A stretch of DNA of 15,280 nucleotides from Planctomycetota bacterium (GTDB lineage: Bacteria; Planctomycetota; UBA1135; GCA-002686595), in assembly GCA_029212955.1 (NCBI GenBank), contig JARGOW010000013.1, forward strand, positions 2,645 through 17,924, read 5' to 3'. The notes below the pieces were generated by a model, which made no database searches, had not been told where the DNA came from, and saw only the letters and a list, made by a program, of their open reading frames with translations. Made by a program: the position numbers and the translations under genes. Of this stretch, positions 13,763-15,280 are shown piece after piece; the first letter of the stretch is position 1; every line of letters starts with the position of its first letter.

Positions 13763-14893
13763 ATGACCTCACCCCTCACCGAACGCAAAACGCGCCCCAT
13801 CCAGGTCGGCAAGCTGACCATGGGAGGGGGGGGAATCACCGTGCAGAGCATGGCCGCCACCCGCACCCAGGACCTGGAGGCCACCCTCCGGCAGATTCAA
13901 ATCCTGGAGGCCGCCGGAGCCGACCTGATCCGCATCGCCGTGGACAGCAAGGCGGACGTGGCAGCGCTCGAAGAGCTCAGCCGGGCCACCGACGTGCCCA
14001 TTTCCGTGGACCTGCAGGAAAACTACCGACTGGCCGACGCCGTGGGACCCTTCGTTCAGAAAGTGCGCTACAACCCCGGCCACTTGCACCACCACGAAAA
14101 AGACAAGAGCGCCCGGGAAAAAGCCCACTGGATCGCCGGCATCGCCACCAAACACAACATGGCCATTCGCATCGGGTGCAACGCGGGTTCCTTGGCCCCC
14201 GAATACAGTGAGCGCTACGGCGATGATGACGTGACCGCCCTGGTCGAGCAAGCCAAGGACCACTGCGCCTACCTGGACGAAGTGGGGTTTGTGAATTACC
14301 TGGTCTCTATCAAGGACTCCGATCCGCGCCTGGTCATCGAGGCCAACGAACGGTTCGCCGCCGCCCGACCGGACGTGCCCTTGCACCTGGGCGTGACCGA
14401 AGCCGGAATGCCGCCCGATGGCATCATCAAGACCCGCATTGCCTTCGAGCAACTGATCTCCCAGGGCATCGGTGACACGATTCGGGTTTCCCTGACCGTA
14501 CCCTTCGAAAACAAGGGTCAAGAAATCGAAGTGGGCCGCCAATTGCTCACCGACATCTCCGAAGGACGTTTCCGCTCGGTCCCCAAGGGCTTCTTCGACG
14601 GTCTGAACATCATCGCCTGCCCATCCTGCAGCCGGGTGGAGAATGAAAAGTTCATCGAGCTCGCCGAGCAAGTCAAAGAAGCCACCGAATACGCAGCAAA
14701 GCACGACGTGACCATCGCGGTCATGGGATGCCGGGTCAACGGACCTGGCGAAACCGATGACGCGGACCTGGGTCTTTGGTGCGGCCCCACAACCGTGAAC
14801 CTCAAGAAGGGTCCCGAACCCCTGGGAAGCTACCCCTACGACGAGGTCCTACCCGTCCTGCTCAGCGAGCTTGAAAAGATCATCGCGTCCTAA
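13763..14893 (+). CDS. ispG: 4-hydroxy-3-methylbut-2-enyl diphosphate synthase IspG (GcpE)
   Basis: IspG catalyses the penultimate step of the MEP isoprenoid pathway, reductive ring opening of MEcPP to HMBPP, using a [4Fe-4S] cluster. With the chosen start the protein has 376 residues, close to E. coli IspG (372). The TIM-barrel domain is recognisable from IQVGKL and ITVQSMAATRTQD through RIGCNAGSL (136-144) and LGVTEAG (209-215). The cluster ligands are C286 and C289 in ACPSCSR, C323 in MGCRVNGPGE, and E330. This is the compact form without the extra central domain seen in plants and some bacteria. Family alignment favours the ATG at 13763; ATGs at 13748 and 13694 are in frame, the latter behind a purine-rich stretch. 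It stands alone here, divergent from the oxidoreductase. Confidence 0.96.
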   Translation: MTSPLTERKTRPIQVGKLTMGGGGITVQSMAATRTQDLEATLRQIQILEAAGADLIRIAVDSKADVAALEELSRATDVPISVDLQENYRLADAVGPFVQKVRYNPGHLHHHEKDKSAREKAHWIAGIATKHNMAIRIGCNAGSLAPEYSERYGDDDVTALVEQAKDHCAYLDEVGFVNYLVSIKDSDPRLVIEANERFAAARPDVPLHLGVTEAGMPPDGIIKTRIAFEQLISQGIGDTIRVSLTVPFENKGQEIEVGRQLLTDISEGRFRSVPKGFFDGLNIIACPSCSRVENEKFIELAEQVKEATEYAAKHDVTIAVMGCRVNGPGETDDADLGLWCGPTTVNLKKGPEPLGSYPYDEVLPVLLSELEKIIAS

Positions 14894-15019
14894 CCGGTCC
14901 GCGCTAAAGGCTGCAATGGCCCACGATTCGCCCAGCCCATTCGGGGCAACTGCCGACCAGGATTCCGTGGGCTTGGACCCCAGCAAAGCAAGCGGGAAAA
15001 CTCACTTGACCCGGTTCTG

Positions 15020-15280
15020 CTAATTGGCGCAGCTCACGGGATTGGCTCCCAAGGTCTCCACCAAGACCTGGGGTGAGATTTCCAAAAGGTAACCCCTGCG
15101 GCCCCCGTTGAGCAGGATTTGATCCAACCCCAGAATGGTCGCTTCCACGTGGATCGGGATGGCTTTGAGAAGCCCGAAGGGGGAGGTCCCGCCCACCTGG
15201 TAGCGCGTGTGCTTTTGCGCCTCGGCAGGATCGCAAGGCGTCACACTCTTGGTCCCGAGGTCCCGGGCCAAATTCTTGGT
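15020..15280 (-). CDS. ybaK: YbaK/EbsC-type aminoacyl-tRNA deacylase, C-terminal part
   Basis: YbaK/EbsC proteins hydrolyse mischarged tRNA, typically Cys-tRNA(Pro). The frame runs off the right edge without a start, leaving the last 86 residues or so; the family is about 155-160 long. Visible motifs are LGTKSVTPCDPAEAQKHTRY (matching the segment ending in Gly-Tyr in E. coli YbaK), VGGTSPFG, the conserved VGGxSPxG loop, and LNGGRRGYLLEISP, corresponding to the xGGKRGLDIEL region near the C-terminus. It converges on ispG; the 126-base gap between them has a loose inverted repeat (GCCCACG at 14919-14925, CGTGGGC at 14966-14972) but no clear terminator. The subfamily (Cys-tRNA(Pro) deacylase versus another editing member) cannot be fixed without the N-terminal half. 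Confidence 0.9.
   Translation of the reverse strand, partial: TKNLARDLGTKSVTPCDPAEAQKHTRYQVGGTSPFGLLKAIPIHVEATILGLDQILLNGGRRGYLLEISPQVLVETLGANPVSCAN

Noticed and set aside
13769..14704. Long minus-strand open frame (311 codons) opposite ispG
   Set aside because: Shadow of the secure ispG gene in GC-rich DNA; no recognisable domains.
14919..14972. Inverted repeat GCCCACG/CGTGGGC between ispG and the deacylase gene as terminator
   Set aside because: The loop is 40 bases long and no T-run follows, so it is not convincing.

Overview
The window is GC-rich, gene-dense DNA from a motile bacterium with a Gram-negative envelope. From the left edge to about 10.14 kb it carries one flagellar gene cluster, read on the plus strand in the order fliF (5' end outside the window), fliG, fliH, fliI, fliJ, a MotE/FlbB-like membrane coiled-coil gene, motA, two consecutive motB-type genes, a fliL-like gene, fliM and fliN. 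The cluster closes with a textbook intrinsic terminator just after fliN. The order and divergence of the genes do not match enterobacteria. Most starts lack a clear Shine-Dalgarno sequence, the FliL-like protein is enlarged, and FliG and FliM have lost several hallmark residues. A lineage such as Planctomycetota is a reasonable guess, but it is an inference and not proven by the sequence.

Functionally, fliF and fliG give the MS ring and the rotor face. fliH, fliI and fliJ give the ATPase complex of the flagellar export apparatus. motA with the two motB-type genes gives the ion-driven stator. fliL would support the stator, and fliM and fliN form the C ring that switches rotation. Translational coupling is evident: fliF/fliG and fliG/fliH share TAATG, fliH/fliI and fliI/fliJ share ATGA, and motB/motB2 and fliL/fliM share GTGA. 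A 182-base non-coding gap before motA may divide the cluster into two transcription units.

From 10.17 to 13.45 kb three genes lie on the minus strand: a four-helix membrane protein with a coiled-coil tail, a membrane-anchored coiled-coil protein, and a FAD-dependent oxidoreductase of the DAO family. The first two are not recognised. A strong terminator hairpin follows each of the second and third, so each is probably its own transcription unit. The first converges on the fliN terminator, which can work in both directions. A 380-base non-coding stretch (11837-12216) holds two near-identical 19-base direct repeats that bracket two hairpins.

ispG (isoprenoid biosynthesis) is transcribed rightward, divergently from the oxidoreductase. 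The right edge cuts a minus-strand YbaK/EbsC-type aminoacyl-tRNA deacylase gene. No tRNA, rRNA, CRISPR array, insertion sequence or transposase gene was seen. The most interesting points are the tandem MotB pair behind a single MotA, the FliL-like protein with a large insertion, the divergent rotor proteins, and the repeat-bracketed intergenic region.
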